A stretch of DNA of 64,000 nucleotides, from the NCBI RefSeq assembly GCF_027482425.1, contig NZ_JAIXWA010000054.1:62001-126000 (forward strand), in the 5' to 3' direction. The position numbers and the translations under genes are program-made. Position 1 is the first letter of the stretch, and every line of letters starts with the position of its first letter. Shown here piece after piece: positions 52,707 through 62,400 of this stretch. The notes under the pieces are model-generated. The model did not search any database and was not told the DNA's origin. It saw only the letters and a list, made by a program, of their open reading frames with translations. The stretch comes from Flavobacterium sp. GTDB taxonomy: Bacteria; Bacteroidota; Bacteroidia; Flavobacteriales; Flavobacteriaceae.

Positions 52707-53057
52707 ATGATGAATGTTCGTCGGTTACTTTTTGGTGGAATTTTATCCCTTGCCTTTCTGGGAGTTGTCGTATTGCAGGCGGTCCATGCGGTCGGTCACC
52801 TTGTACACGAATTTGAAACCGCGCACTGCCATCATCATTATACCCAAGGGACTACTGAGGTTTCTCACGCCCATCATGATTATGAAAAGTGTTTTCAATG
52901 TGAGTTTGCTTTTGGCGCTTACGTAAAACCCATTGCATTAGAATTCACGCTTTGGCCGGATTCTAATTTCCCCCAGGAACTATTTTCTTTCCATAGTATT
53001 TCGATTTCCGGGTATTCCGGCTTTCACCCCGCACTTCGCGCACCGCCATTAGGATAA
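52707..53057 (+). CDS. His-rich, Cys-pair envelope protein
   Basis: 116 residues. One N-terminal membrane/signal segment (LLFGGILSLAFLGVVVLQAV) is followed by a dense His region (HAVGHLVHEFETAHCHHHYT, then SHAHHDYEKCFQCEFAFG) with Cys among the His residues. Such His/Cys patterns bind zinc, copper or similar ions. It precedes a TonB-dependent receptor by 33 bases, so a role in sensing, delivering or buffering the imported metal is likely. A second Met codon follows immediately and could also be the start. Confidence 0.7.
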   Translation: MMNVRRLLFGGILSLAFLGVVVLQAVHAVGHLVHEFETAHCHHHYTQGTTEVSHAHHDYEKCFQCEFAFGAYVKPIALEFTLWPDSNFPQELFSFHSISISGYSGFHPALRAPPLG

Positions 53058-53090
53058 TACACTCGTTTGTATGATCTTAATGCATTATCC

Positions 53091-55469
53091 ATGTCAAGAA
53101 TTTTTTATGTCTTCTCCTTGCTGTGGGGTTTCCTTTTATGTGGGCAACACACCGTAACGGGGATTGTATATGGTTCCCAACAGCAACCGCTCGAAGGCGC
53201 GCATATTCACCTTTCCGACCAGTCCGTCAATGCACAAAAAGACGGCACGTTTCAATTTCGTAATGTCCCCCAAGGCAAGCACAAAGTGTTTGTTACCTAT
53301 GTGGGTTACCTACGAAAGGATACGCTTATTGTGGTAACCCAAGCACAAGATTTGGTACTCCGCTTGCAAAAAGACCCTGTTGTATTGCAAGAAGTAGCTG
53401 TTAAGGGGAATCCAGTTTCCAACAAAGGTCTTGTGGTGGAAGCCAAAGTAAAAACGGTCGAGTTGCAACGAAATGCAGCGCGAAGTCTGGCAGAAGTTTT
53501 GGCCGAAATTCCCGGGGTTAGTATTTTACGAACAGGAAGTACCATTGCCAAACCCGTACTACAAGGATTGCACAGTAGTCGTGTTCCCATTGTAGTCAAT
53601 GGGATTCGCAGCGAAGACCAACAATGGGGAGTCGATCATGCCCCCAATTTTGATAGTAACACGGCGGGGAAAATCAGTGTGATTAAAGGGGCTGGTGCGT
53701 TGCAATATGGCGGTGATGCCATTGGGGGACTAATCCTTATAGAACCCCTTGCATTTGCCAAAGATACGCTTTCGGGTAGCGCTGTAGTCAGTTTGCAATC
53801 CAATGGACGCGGTGGTGCGGTTAATGCGGCCGTTCACCGTGGAAATTTTTGCGATTGGGCATGGAATGTACAAACCGGGATGAAGTATTTTGGCGATCGA
53901 GAAGCGCCCGATTATGTGCTGTCCAATTCGGGGAGCCGTGAGTATTCGTTTACTGGTGATGTGAAACATATTGGAAAAAAAGTGGTTTGGGGTGCTGCTG
54001 CGAGTTTTTATCAATCGCAAATGGCCATTTTAACCGCTTCTCATATTGGGAACGTCACCGATTTGTACTATGCCATTACTAGCGGACAGCCTTATTTTGT
54101 GGGTGATTTTGGGTACGGAATTTCCAATCCCAAACAGGAAGTACGTCATTGGCGAGGAAAACTGTTTTTGAATTATACGTTATCCGATTCAGAAAGTTGG
54201 AATACCCAATATGAAATGCAGTACAATCAACGCTTTGAATACGATATCCGTCGGGGACAAGCCCGAAACACGCCTTCGTTGGATTTGACGTTGACCACGC
54301 ATACTCTTTTGTCGGATTACAAAAAACAAACGGAAAAGTCGGTTTTAAAAGTGGGCGTCATGGGGCAATACCAGCACAATGCAGCGAGTCCTGATACGGG
54401 TATTCGGCCTTTGATTCCCACCTATGAAAAAGTGGATTTTGGGGGGTATGGGGTGTATCAATATGCTTTTGCCCCAAAATGGACTGCTGAAGCGGGTATT
54501 CGGTATGATTTTTCGCAAATGATGGCCCAAAAGTTTTTCCTCAAATCCCGCTGGAACGAACGCAATTACAGCCCTCAATTTGACCATTTTATTGTTGGCG
54601 ACACAGGCTCGCAGTGGAATACCCGTCCGGAGTTTCTTTTCCATAATCTGAGTGCATCGGCAGGGATACGCTGGAATGCCAATGCGCGTTGGGACGTTCT
54701 ACTGAGTTTGGGCCGGGCCGTACGCAATCCGAATCCCTCGGAATTGTTTAGTGATGGATTGCATCATGCTACCGGGATGATTGAATTGGGCGATTTGAAT
54801 TTAACGCAGGAAAAAGCATTTAAAACCGCCTTGGAAATCAATTATAGAAGTACACCATTTACCCTAACAGCCACCCCTTACATGAATCGCATTCAGGATT
54901 TTATGTATTTGCGTCCCGTAGGTTTTGAAACCACGATTCGCGGCGCTTTTCCCGTTTGGGAGTACCAACGCACCAACGCTTTACTGTTGGGATTGGATTG
55001 GAATGCCCAAGTACGTTGGAATGCCCATTGGAGTTATGGCGTGATGGGAGCGATGGTGTATGCGCAAGATCAAACTACGGATACGCCAATTATTGATATT
55101 CCTCCATTTAATATCACCCAACATATTCAGTTTGAATATCCGCAGTGGCATGGGTTGACGACACAATTGCGTTGCTTGTGGATGACACAGCAACACCGTT
55201 ATCCCAATACGAATATTGACGCGTCCATTGTTGTCAATAATCAGTTGGTGCCGGTAACCGTTGATGTAAGTACACCACCACCTGGGTATGTGCTATGGGA
55301 TTGGAATGCGGCAATTACTTTGGTTGCGAAAAATAAATCAGCGTGGGTTATAGGACTCGGGGTGCAAAATATCGGAAATACTAGGTATCGTAATTATTTA
55401 AATCGGCAACGTTTTTTTGCGGATGAAATGGGAAGAAATATTCAAGTTCAATTACGTTACAATTTTTAA
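53091..55469 (+). CDS. TonB-dependent outer-membrane receptor
   Basis: 792 residues from the ATG at 53091 (MSRIFYVFSLLWGFLLC). An N-terminal carboxypeptidase-regulatory-like domain (HTVTGIVYGSQQQPLEGAHI) is followed by the plug (SLAEVLAEIPGVSILRTGST, GLHSSRVPIVVNGIR, INKGAGALQYGG-like VIKGAGALQYGGDAIGG) and a 22-strand-type barrel ending QVQLRYNF. With a His/Cys-rich partner upstream and a lipoprotein downstream it is probably a metal or metallophore receptor. The substrate is not assigned. Confidence 0.92.
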   Translation: MSRIFYVFSLLWGFLLCGQHTVTGIVYGSQQQPLEGAHIHLSDQSVNAQKDGTFQFRNVPQGKHKVFVTYVGYLRKDTLIVVTQAQDLVLRLQKDPVVLQEVAVKGNPVSNKGLVVEAKVKTVELQRNAARSLAEVLAEIPGVSILRTGSTIAKPVLQGLHSSRVPIVVNGIRSEDQQWGVDHAPNFDSNTAGKISVIKGAGALQYGGDAIGGLILIEPLAFAKDTLSGSAVVSLQSNGRGGAVNAAVHRGNFCDWAWNVQTGMKYFGDREAPDYVLSNSGSREYSFTGDVKHIGKKVVWGAAASFYQSQMAILTASHIGNVTDLYYAITSGQPYFVGDFGYGISNPKQEVRHWRGKLFLNYTLSDSESWNTQYEMQYNQRFEYDIRRGQARNTPSLDLTLTTHTLLSDYKKQTEKSVLKVGVMGQYQHNAASPDTGIRPLIPTYEKVDFGGYGVYQYAFAPKWTAEAGIRYDFSQMMAQKFFLKSRWNERNYSPQFDHFIVGDTGSQWNTRPEFLFHNLSASAGIRWNANARWDVLLSLGRAVRNPNPSELFSDGLHHATGMIELGDLNLTQEKAFKTALEINYRSTPFTLTATPYMNRIQDFMYLRPVGFETTIRGAFPVWEYQRTNALLLGLDWNAQVRWNAHWSYGVMGAMVYAQDQTTDTPIIDIPPFNITQHIQFEYPQWHGLTTQLRCLWMTQQHRYPNTNIDASIVVNNQLVPVTVDVSTPPPGYVLWDWNAAITLVAKNKSAWVIGLGVQNIGNTRYRNYLNRQRFFADEMGRNIQVQLRYNF

Positions 55470-55486
55470 CTTCTAACTTTAAAAAA

Positions 55487-56068
55487 ATGAAAAAAATGAA
55501 CACTTTAGAAAAAGTACAAAAATCAATTCGTGTCCTTGCTGTAGCTGCTTTAACTCTTGGAATGGTATCCTGTAGCGATGATAACAATACGCCCGTTAAT
55601 GAAGAAGAGGTGATTACCACCGTAACAGTTCGCTTAACAGGAGGTGGACAAGTGATTACCTTGACTTCAAAAGATTTGGATGGAGATGGACCCAATGCTC
55701 CTGTGGTAACCGCTTCGGGGAATTTAGCACCAAACACTGCCTATACAGGAACGGTAAGTTTCTTGAACGAGGCTCAAACCCCTGCAGAAGATAAAACGGC
55801 AGAAATCTTAGCAGAAGGATTAGAACACCAGGTATTTTTTCAACCGACAAGTGGGTTAGGAACATTTACCTACACCGATTCTGATTCTTCTGGTAAACCG
55901 ATAGGCCTTTCTTTCAATTATTTGTCAGGAAATGTAGGAACAGGCAATTTAACGGTGACTTTACGCCACATGCCTAACAAAGCTGCGGTTGGAGTTGCGG
56001 CTGGTGATATTACCAATGCAGGAGGAAGTACCGATGCACAAGTACAATATCCAATTACCATTAACTAA
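55487..56068 (+). CDS. Lipoprotein of a TonB-receptor operon (type 1 periplasmic-binding-fold-like)
   Basis: 193 residues. N-terminal segment ends at lipobox GMVSC (Cys29). The body is beta-rich and acidic with EVITTVTVRLTGGGQVITL, SKDLDGDGPNAPVV and a C-terminal VGAVGVAAGDITN-like stretch. I recall similar lipoproteins after metal-type TonB receptors in Flavobacteria, where they carry the name type 1 periplasmic binding fold. It likely binds substrate at the inner face of the outer membrane. Gap to the receptor gene is 17 bases. Confidence 0.7.
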   Translation: MKKMNTLEKVQKSIRVLAVAALTLGMVSCSDDNNTPVNEEEVITTVTVRLTGGGQVITLTSKDLDGDGPNAPVVTASGNLAPNTAYTGTVSFLNEAQTPAEDKTAEILAEGLEHQVFFQPTSGLGTFTYTDSDSSGKPIGLSFNYLSGNVGTGNLTVTLRHMPNKAAVGVAAGDITNAGGSTDAQVQYPITIN

Positions 56069-56084
56069 TTGGAAAGATTCAAAA

Positions 56085-56113
56085 AAAAGCCTAACGATTT
56101 TGTTAGGCTTTTT
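56085..56113. terminator. Bidirectional terminator
   Basis: Arms GCCTAAC (56089-56095) and GTTAGGC (56102-56108), A run before and T run after, end both the metal-uptake operon and the AIM24-family gene. Confidence 0.9.
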
Positions 56114-56116
56114 TGT

Positions 56117-56920
56117 TTAAAAACGATTATCTCCGTCCAATAAGTTGCCAAGTCCTCCCAAGAGACTGCCTTCTTCACGAGAGCTACCTCCGGCTTTAGG
56201 AGCTGAAGCTATAATTCGATCGGCCAAACGACTAAAGGGAAGCGATTGAATGTATACCGTACCCGGACCGCGAAGTGTGGCAAAAAAGAGTCCTTCACCA
56301 CCAAATAATGAGTTTTTGATGCCGCCGATAAATTCAATGTCATAATCAACTTCTTGTGAAAATCCTACGATACAACCCGTGTCGACTTTTAGGATTTCGC
56401 CAGGACTCAAATCCCGACGCGCCAAAGTTCCCCCAGCGTGGACAAATGCCATTCCATCTCCCTCTAGTTTTTGCATGATGAATCCTTCACCCCCAAAAAG
56501 ACCACGACCTAGTTTACGTGAAAATTCAATGCCCACAGCGACTCCTTTTGCTGCACACAAAAAAGCGTCTTTTTGACAAATAAATTTACCGTTGTATTGC
56601 TTTAAGTCAATCGGAATAATTTTGCCTGGATAGGGGGAAGCGAAACAAACCTTTCGTTTTTCAGGATGCGGGTTGAGGTAAGCGGTCATAAACAAACTTT
56701 CGCCGGTTAACACCCGTTTTCCTGCCGATAGTAATTTTCCAAAGATTCCACTGGATTGTTGCGCCGAGCCATCGCCAAAGATGGTTTCCATTTGGATGCC
56801 GTGGTCCATCATCATAAAACTTCCCGCTTCGGCAACCACTACTTCTTGAGGATCCAATTCAATGGCTATGTATTGCATTTCTTCACCATAAATGGTGTAG
56901 TCAATTTCATGTGCATTCAT
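56117..56920 (-). CDS. AIM24 / TIGR00266 family protein
   Basis: 267 residues, beta-rich double-stranded helix type. The sequences [20 protein letters not shown] and [20 protein letters not shown], and repeated Gly-rich turns such as [14 protein letters not shown], are typical of this family. The C-terminal tail is Gly/Ser-rich. No catalytic residues are known; the family is widely found but without a set role in bacteria. Monocistronic. Confidence 0.88.
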   Translation of the reverse strand: MNAHEIDYTIYGEEMQYIAIELDPQEVVVAEAGSFMMMDHGIQMETIFGDGSAQQSSGIFGKLLSAGKRVLTGESLFMTAYLNPHPEKRKVCFASPYPGKIIPIDLKQYNGKFICQKDAFLCAAKGVAVGIEFSRKLGRGLFGGEGFIMQKLEGDGMAFVHAGGTLARRDLSPGEILKVDTGCIVGFSQEVDYDIEFIGGIKNSLFGGEGLFFATLRGPGTVYIQSLPFSRLADRIIASAPKAGGSSREEGSLLGGLGNLLDGDNRF

Positions 56921-57078
56921 GTCAATTATTTTTTATATCAATTAGTGTGAACCCTAAATTAAACGTTACAACGGAGGAACTTTAAAAGATTATTTTTATA
57001 AATTAACAATATGAATGCAAAAAATAAATAAATAATGTTATATTTTTACCATAATGATAACCAATAAACCTGTATATT

Positions 57079-57459
57079 ATGAATTCAATGTTTACTAAAA
57101 TTGTCCGAATATTGCTGGGCCTCGTCTTGGTGGTTTTTGGACTCAACAAGGTTCTTCCATCGCCGATTATTCCGTTACCCCAGTTGCCTGATAATGCAGC
57201 ATCATTTATGACTTCTTTGGCAGCTACGGGATATGTTTTAAAAGTGTTAGGGATTTTGGAAGTATTCATCGGGGCATTGTTATTGACTCGAAAATGGATT
57301 GCTTTTGCTTTAATTATGTTAGCGCCAATTTCAATCAATATTTTGCTCTTCCATTTATTCTTGGATGCTTCAGGGATGCTAGTGGCATTGGTAATCGCCG
57401 TTTTGAATAGTATTTTAATTTACAAACATTGGTCGCAATACCGATCATTATTTTTATAA
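57079..57459 (+). CDS. DoxX-like membrane protein
   Basis: 126 residues, four hydrophobic segments, beginning MNSMFTKIVRILLGLVLVVFG, with GLNKVLP after TM1. This resembles the DoxX family of small membrane proteins, some of which act in redox or sulfur homeostasis. Substrate and partner are unknown. Upstream TATTTTTA at 57041-57048 is a weak -7 match. Confidence 0.7.
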   Translation: MNSMFTKIVRILLGLVLVVFGLNKVLPSPIIPLPQLPDNAASFMTSLAATGYVLKVLGILEVFIGALLLTRKWIAFALIMLAPISINILLFHLFLDASGMLVALVIAVLNSILIYKHWSQYRSLFL

Positions 57460-57464
57460 AAAAG

Positions 57465-57495
57465 AAAAGCGTTGTTCTATAAAAACAACGCTTTT
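57465..57495. terminator. Bidirectional terminator between DoxX-like gene and mtgA
   Basis: Arms AAAAGCGTTGTT (57465-57476) and AACAACGCTTTT (57484-57495) form a long stem serving both converging genes. Confidence 0.9.
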
Positions 57496-57496
57496 T

Positions 57497-58183
57497 TTAA
57501 GGTTCTAAATAGCTGGGACGTTTCACATGCCGCATAATGCGCAGTATTTTATCTTTTCGTCGTTCAATGTAGCTCGAGCTATTGACGGGTTTATATTTTC
57601 GAGGATTTGGGAGAATGGCAGCGATACCGGCCGCTTCCCGTTTGGTTAAGGAGCGTACCGAATGGCCATACCAATAGTGTGCAGCAGCTTCGGCGCCATA
57701 CACGCCATCGCCCATTTCAATACTGTTGAGGTATACCTCCATGATGCGTTCTTTACCCCAAATTACTTCAATCAAAACGGTAAAATAGGCTTCGAAAATT
57801 TTTCGCACATAACTTCTCCCTTGCCATAGGAATACATTTTTGGCGGTTTGTTGTGAAATCGTACTTCCCCCTTTGATGCGACGTCCTTTTTGGTTGTTTT
57901 TGAACGCTTTTTGCATCGCGGTAAAATCAAAACCCCAATGTTCTTCAAAAGTTCCATCTTCACTAGCAATAACCGCCCGTTGAAGATTGACCGAAATACT
58001 ATCCAACGGCACCCAATCGTGGTTGCAAATCATTTCTTTACCTTCCCATTTGTTTTCAATAGCGCGCGTAATCATTAAAGGCGTAAACGGGATGGGCACC
58101 CATTTAAATAAAATGACACTACCAATGGATAAACCAAAAAACCAAAGGATAATTTTCCGAACAATTTTCAAGAATCGTTTCAT
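57497..58183 (-). CDS. mtgA: Monofunctional peptidoglycan glycosyltransferase
   Basis: 228 residues, one N-terminal membrane helix (IILWFFGLSIGSVILF) and a GT51 domain. Conserved motifs include ASEDGTFEEHWGFD (catalytic Glu region), GGSTISQQTAKN, KIFEAYFTVLIE and YLNSIEMGDGVYGAEAAA. There is no transpeptidase domain, so it is MtgA rather than a class A PBP. Seven bases separate it from the upstream oxidoreductase gene. Confidence 0.95.
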   Translation of the reverse strand: MKRFLKIVRKIILWFFGLSIGSVILFKWVPIPFTPLMITRAIENKWEGKEMICNHDWVPLDSISVNLQRAVIASEDGTFEEHWGFDFTAMQKAFKNNQKGRRIKGGSTISQQTAKNVFLWQGRSYVRKIFEAYFTVLIEVIWGKERIMEVYLNSIEMGDGVYGAEAAAHYWYGHSVRSLTKREAAGIAAILPNPRKYKPVNSSSYIERRKDKILRIMRHVKRPSYLEP

Positions 58184-58190
58184 AGTGAGA

Positions 58191-59303
58191 TTAAATCAAA
58201 TCCGCTAATTCTTTTCCAACCAAACTCCCGATGGCGACACCCATACCGCCCATGCGAACGCCACAATAGGTATGTTCTGATAAACGCTCTACTATGGGTT
58301 TTTTACTAGTCCCAATGCCCATAATACCACTCCAGCGGTGTGCAACGTTTACCTCTTTACCCGGAAGGATGACTTCATTTAACAGTTGGTCTAATTGGGA
58401 TTGAATTGTAGGAGTAATTTCCATTGAAGTGGTGGTTTCTCCTTCAAAATCCAAATTTCGCCCGCCGCCTAATAGAATTCGGTTTTCAAAATTACGGAAA
58501 TAATAATACCCGCGGTCCAAATGAAAAGTACCTCGAATATCTAAGTCTGGAATGGGTTCGGTAATCAACACTTGGGCACGAGCAGGACGAACCGCATTTT
58601 GTGTAATCCCTCCGGCAAAGCCATTGGTCGTAAAGAGTAATTTTTGGGAGGTAAAGCTTATATGTTCTAATTCAACGTGCACCTGATTGTTGCTTTCATA
58701 ATGGTTCTTGACCTCCATTTGGTTGAGGATTAGAATGCCCGCGGCAGCGGCTTTTTGCAGTAAAACTTGCATCATATTTCCCGTGTCGATTTGGGCTTCA
58801 AAGGGATTGAAAACAACATATTCGTGGATGCCTTTAAAATCAAATCGATCCATTTCGCGGGCAAAAACATCCGATTTAAAAAGCGGTTTTAAAAGGTCAT
58901 TGACGAAGGGAATTTTTTGCAAACATTCTTGATATAAGCTTTCGTCTTTTTTTAAAAACAATTCATATCCGCCATGAGGCTTAAAATCCAATAGGTCATC
59001 GCCGATGTTTTTGCGTAAAAGTTGCAGTCCCTCCCAACGTTTTTGGATCAATTGTATCACTTCCTCTTCGGAATGCGTTTTCAAGTCGTCAATAACTTCT
59101 GAAATACTTCCAAAACAGGCAAATCCTGCGTTTTTAGTGCTGGCACCTTGGGGCAAAATACCGCGTTCTAGCACAAGTATTTTAGCTTGTGGAAACCGTT
59201 CCCGTAACTGTAAAGCGCAATGCAATCCTACAATTCCACTCCCAACGATGGTGTAATCAATATTCGCAAACCAATTTTTTATTTCCCAAAAACTATAGGT
59301 CAT
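58191..59303 (-). CDS. FAD-dependent DAO-family oxidoreductase
   Basis: 370 residues. The Rossmann motif IVGSGIVGLHCALQL is at about 19-33, the ASTKNAGFAC segment at about 54-63 fits the flavin region of D-amino-acid-oxidase/glycine-oxidase-like enzymes, and GVRMGGMGVAIG closes the FAD site. The substrate is unknown; an amine or amino acid is likely. Operon with mtgA. Confidence 0.85.
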   Translation of the reverse strand: MTYSFWEIKNWFANIDYTIVGSGIVGLHCALQLRERFPQAKILVLERGILPQGASTKNAGFACFGSISEVIDDLKTHSEEEVIQLIQKRWEGLQLLRKNIGDDLLDFKPHGGYELFLKKDESLYQECLQKIPFVNDLLKPLFKSDVFAREMDRFDFKGIHEYVVFNPFEAQIDTGNMMQVLLQKAAAAGILILNQMEVKNHYESNNQVHVELEHISFTSQKLLFTTNGFAGGITQNAVRPARAQVLITEPIPDLDIRGTFHLDRGYYYFRNFENRILLGGGRNLDFEGETTTSMEITPTIQSQLDQLLNEVILPGKEVNVAHRWSGIMGIGTSKKPIVERLSEHTYCGVRMGGMGVAIGSLVGKELADLI

Positions 59304-59449
59304 TTCTTTTTTTCACGAAAATACGCAGATTTTTTATTCCTTTTTTGATAATGGGTAAACAACAATGAGATTGTAAAATTGTTATAAAATACATGTTTAA
59401 AGTGCTGCATTTTATCGATTTGTTAATATCTTTTGTTAATGATTCGCAA

Positions 59450-59476
59450 TTGCTTAACAAAAACTTAATACTTTCG
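59450..59476 (+). promoter_or_regulatory. Possible promoter of the M12B-like protease gene
   Basis: TTG (59450-59452) is followed after 16 bases by TACTTTCG (59469-59476), seven of eight to the -7 consensus, 23 bases before the ATG at 59500. Confidence 0.35.
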
Positions 59477-59499
59477 ACTTCATAACCTAAAAAAAGCGA

Positions 59500-62400
59500 A
59501 TGAATATGAAGTACAGATTACTAACTGTTGCTCTTTTGGCCTTTGTCGGTTTCGTTTCGGCACAGCAAAAGGGTTCGTTTTGGAGTCCGGCCTCGCGTGG
59601 AAATGCAACCCTGCTTGAGAGTCGTATGCAACTTCCAGAGCAAAATGTGATGCAATTGCGCGTCAATGATTTTAAAGCAGCCTTACAAGCCGCACCCCAA
59701 CGTAACTTTACGGGTCGTTCGAGTGCTGTAATTGTCGAAATTCCCAACAGTAAAGGGGTAATGGAACGTTTTCAAGTGTTTGAAAATTCCAATATGGATC
59801 CCGCTTTAGCCGTACAATATCCTGAAATTAAGTCGTATATCGGGTACGGTGTTAATAATCCAACGTTAACGGCCTATTTTAGTGTTTCTCCGCTAGGGTT
59901 TAAATCGATGGTATTGGGTGCCGATCGCAAAGCTGAGTTTATCGAACCCCTAACGGAAGATTTAAGTACCTATACTATTTTTCAAAAAGGATCTTACATT
60001 GCTGCGGATACCTTCCGTTGTTTGGTTGATGATGAACCCATGGCTCAAGTCTTGACCAACAGTATGGAAGCGCGCCCTAATGCCGATGATGGTGTATTGC
60101 GTACCTACCGCTTAGCTTTGTCATGTACGGGTGAGTATACTGCTTATTTTGGTGGAACAAAAGCCTTAGCGCTAGCTGCTGTAAATAATACCATGACACG
60201 TGTCAATGGGGTTTTTGAAAATGACTTCAATGCGCGTATGGTGTTGATTGCCAATACCGACTTGGTCATTTATACCGATGCTGCTACAGATCCCTATACC
60301 ACGAGCTACAACAGTCAATTGCAATCCACTTTAACTTCGGTGATTGGCGATGCGAATTATGATGTAGGCCATTTGTTCGTGAGAGCTTCCAATAATGGAA
60401 ATGCCGGATGTATTGGTTGTATTTGTAGTACTGGAAAAGGAAGTGCTTTTACATCAGGTACCATTCCGACAGGCGATATTTTTGATATCGATTATGTAGC
60501 GCACGAAATGGGTCACCAATTTGGAGCTAACCATACTTTTTCAATGAATAATGAAGGTACAGGTGCCAACATGGAACCGGGTTCGGGGTCAACTATCATG
60601 GGGTATGCCGGAATTACCAGTCAAGACGTGCAACCCAATTCCGATGTCTATTTTCATGCGTTTAGTATTCAGCAAGTGACCAACAATATTAAAGCCAAAA
60701 CGTGTTCAGTAAATACGCCTACCGGAAATGCGGTACCTACTGCTAATGCCGGTTTGGATTATACGATTCCACGTAGCACTCCTTTCATGTTAACGGGTGC
60801 TGGTTCAGATACCAATGGCGATGTAATCACGTACAATTGGGAACAGTTTGACAACGCCGCTTCAACGGCTACAGGGGCGAGTTCGGCGGCTAGTGCTACC
60901 CGTACCAGCGGTCCTACGTTCCGTTCGTATAATTCGTCTACTTCTCCTGTGCGTTACTTCCCAAGAATGCAATCGATCCTAGCAGGAGCCACAACTACTT
61001 CAGGAACTGAAATTACAGTAGAAGCGTTGCCTTCAGTGGCGCGTACGATGAACTTCCGTTTGACCGTTCGCGATAACCGTGTCGGTGGTGGAAATAACAA
61101 TAGTGACGATATGATTGTCACCGTGAATGGTACCGCTGGTCCATTTACCGTAACAGCTCCCAACACGGCTGTTTCGTATAGTGGCGGTTCGACTCAAACC
61201 ATTACTTGGAATGTGGCAGGAACTACGGCCAATGGGGTGAATTGTGCCAATGTCGATATCATGCTCTCTACAGATGGAGGCTCTTCATGGTCAACTTTAT
61301 TAGCGGCTACGCCCAACGATGGAACGCAAGCCGTTACTATTCCAAATACACCGAGTACGACCTGTCGTATTATGGTAAAAGGAACCAACCATATTTTCTT
61401 TGATGTTTCCAATGCCAACTTCACTATTGTTTCGGGTGTTGCCGATACGCAAGCACCAACGGCACCGACTTTAAGTGCTTCAGGAACAACGGGAACTTCA
61501 ACCAACTTATCATGGACAGGCGCTACCGATAACGTAGCGGTAACTGGATATGATGTGTTCCAAGGCACTACTTTGTTGGGTTCTACTGCCGCTACTACGT
61601 TTGCAGTAACAGGGTTGACACCAGCGACTACGTACTCTTTCACGGTTCGTGCCAAAGATGCTGCTGGTAATGTTTCTGTCGCCAGCAATCCTGTGTCTGT
61701 AACAACCACTGCGCCTGATACTACTGCGCCTACGGCGCCTACGTTGTCAGCATCAGGGACAACAGCAACCAGTACCAATTTGTCTTGGACAGGCGCTACC
61801 GATAACGTAGCTGTGACAGGGTACGATGTATTCCGCGGCACTACTTTAATCGGATCAACCGCAAGCACTACGTTTGCCGTAACTGGATTGACAGCTGCTA
61901 CAACCTATACCTTTAACGTTCGCGCTAAAGATGCAGCCGGTAACGTTTCGGCAAATAGTAATACGGTTACCGTGACTACTTTAACAGCTTCAGTTACGTA
62001 TTGTGCTTCCCAAGGAAACAGTACTGCCAATGAACGAATTGGACGTGTTCAATTGAGAACCATTAATAACACTTCTACAGGTACAGCGGGCTATGAAAAT
62101 TTTACTGCATTATCGACAAATTTAGTGCGTGGCGTAGCCAATACCATCACGATTACTCCCACTTGGACTTCTACACGATATCGGGAAGGGTATGCTGTAT
62201 TTATTGACTTAAACCGAGATGGTGATTTCTTGGATACTGGGGAAAGAGTATTTTCTCGTAATGCGACCACTACAACACCTATTTCAGGGTCATTTACCAT
62301 TCCAACAACAGCTGCTTTGGGTACAACGCGTATGCGTGTTTCCATGAAATACAATGCGGTACCAACGGCTTGTGAGATTTTCGCTTTAGGTCAAGTAGAA

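Noticed and set aside
57003-57338. 111-codon minus-strand frame
   Set aside because: Antisense to the DoxX-like gene, which has the membrane segments and family motifs; the reverse frame has no such features.
61194-61868. 224-codon Val-rich open frame on the minus strand
   Set aside because: Antisense shadow of the FN3 repeats of the M12B-like protease; the repetition is inherited from the sense repeats.
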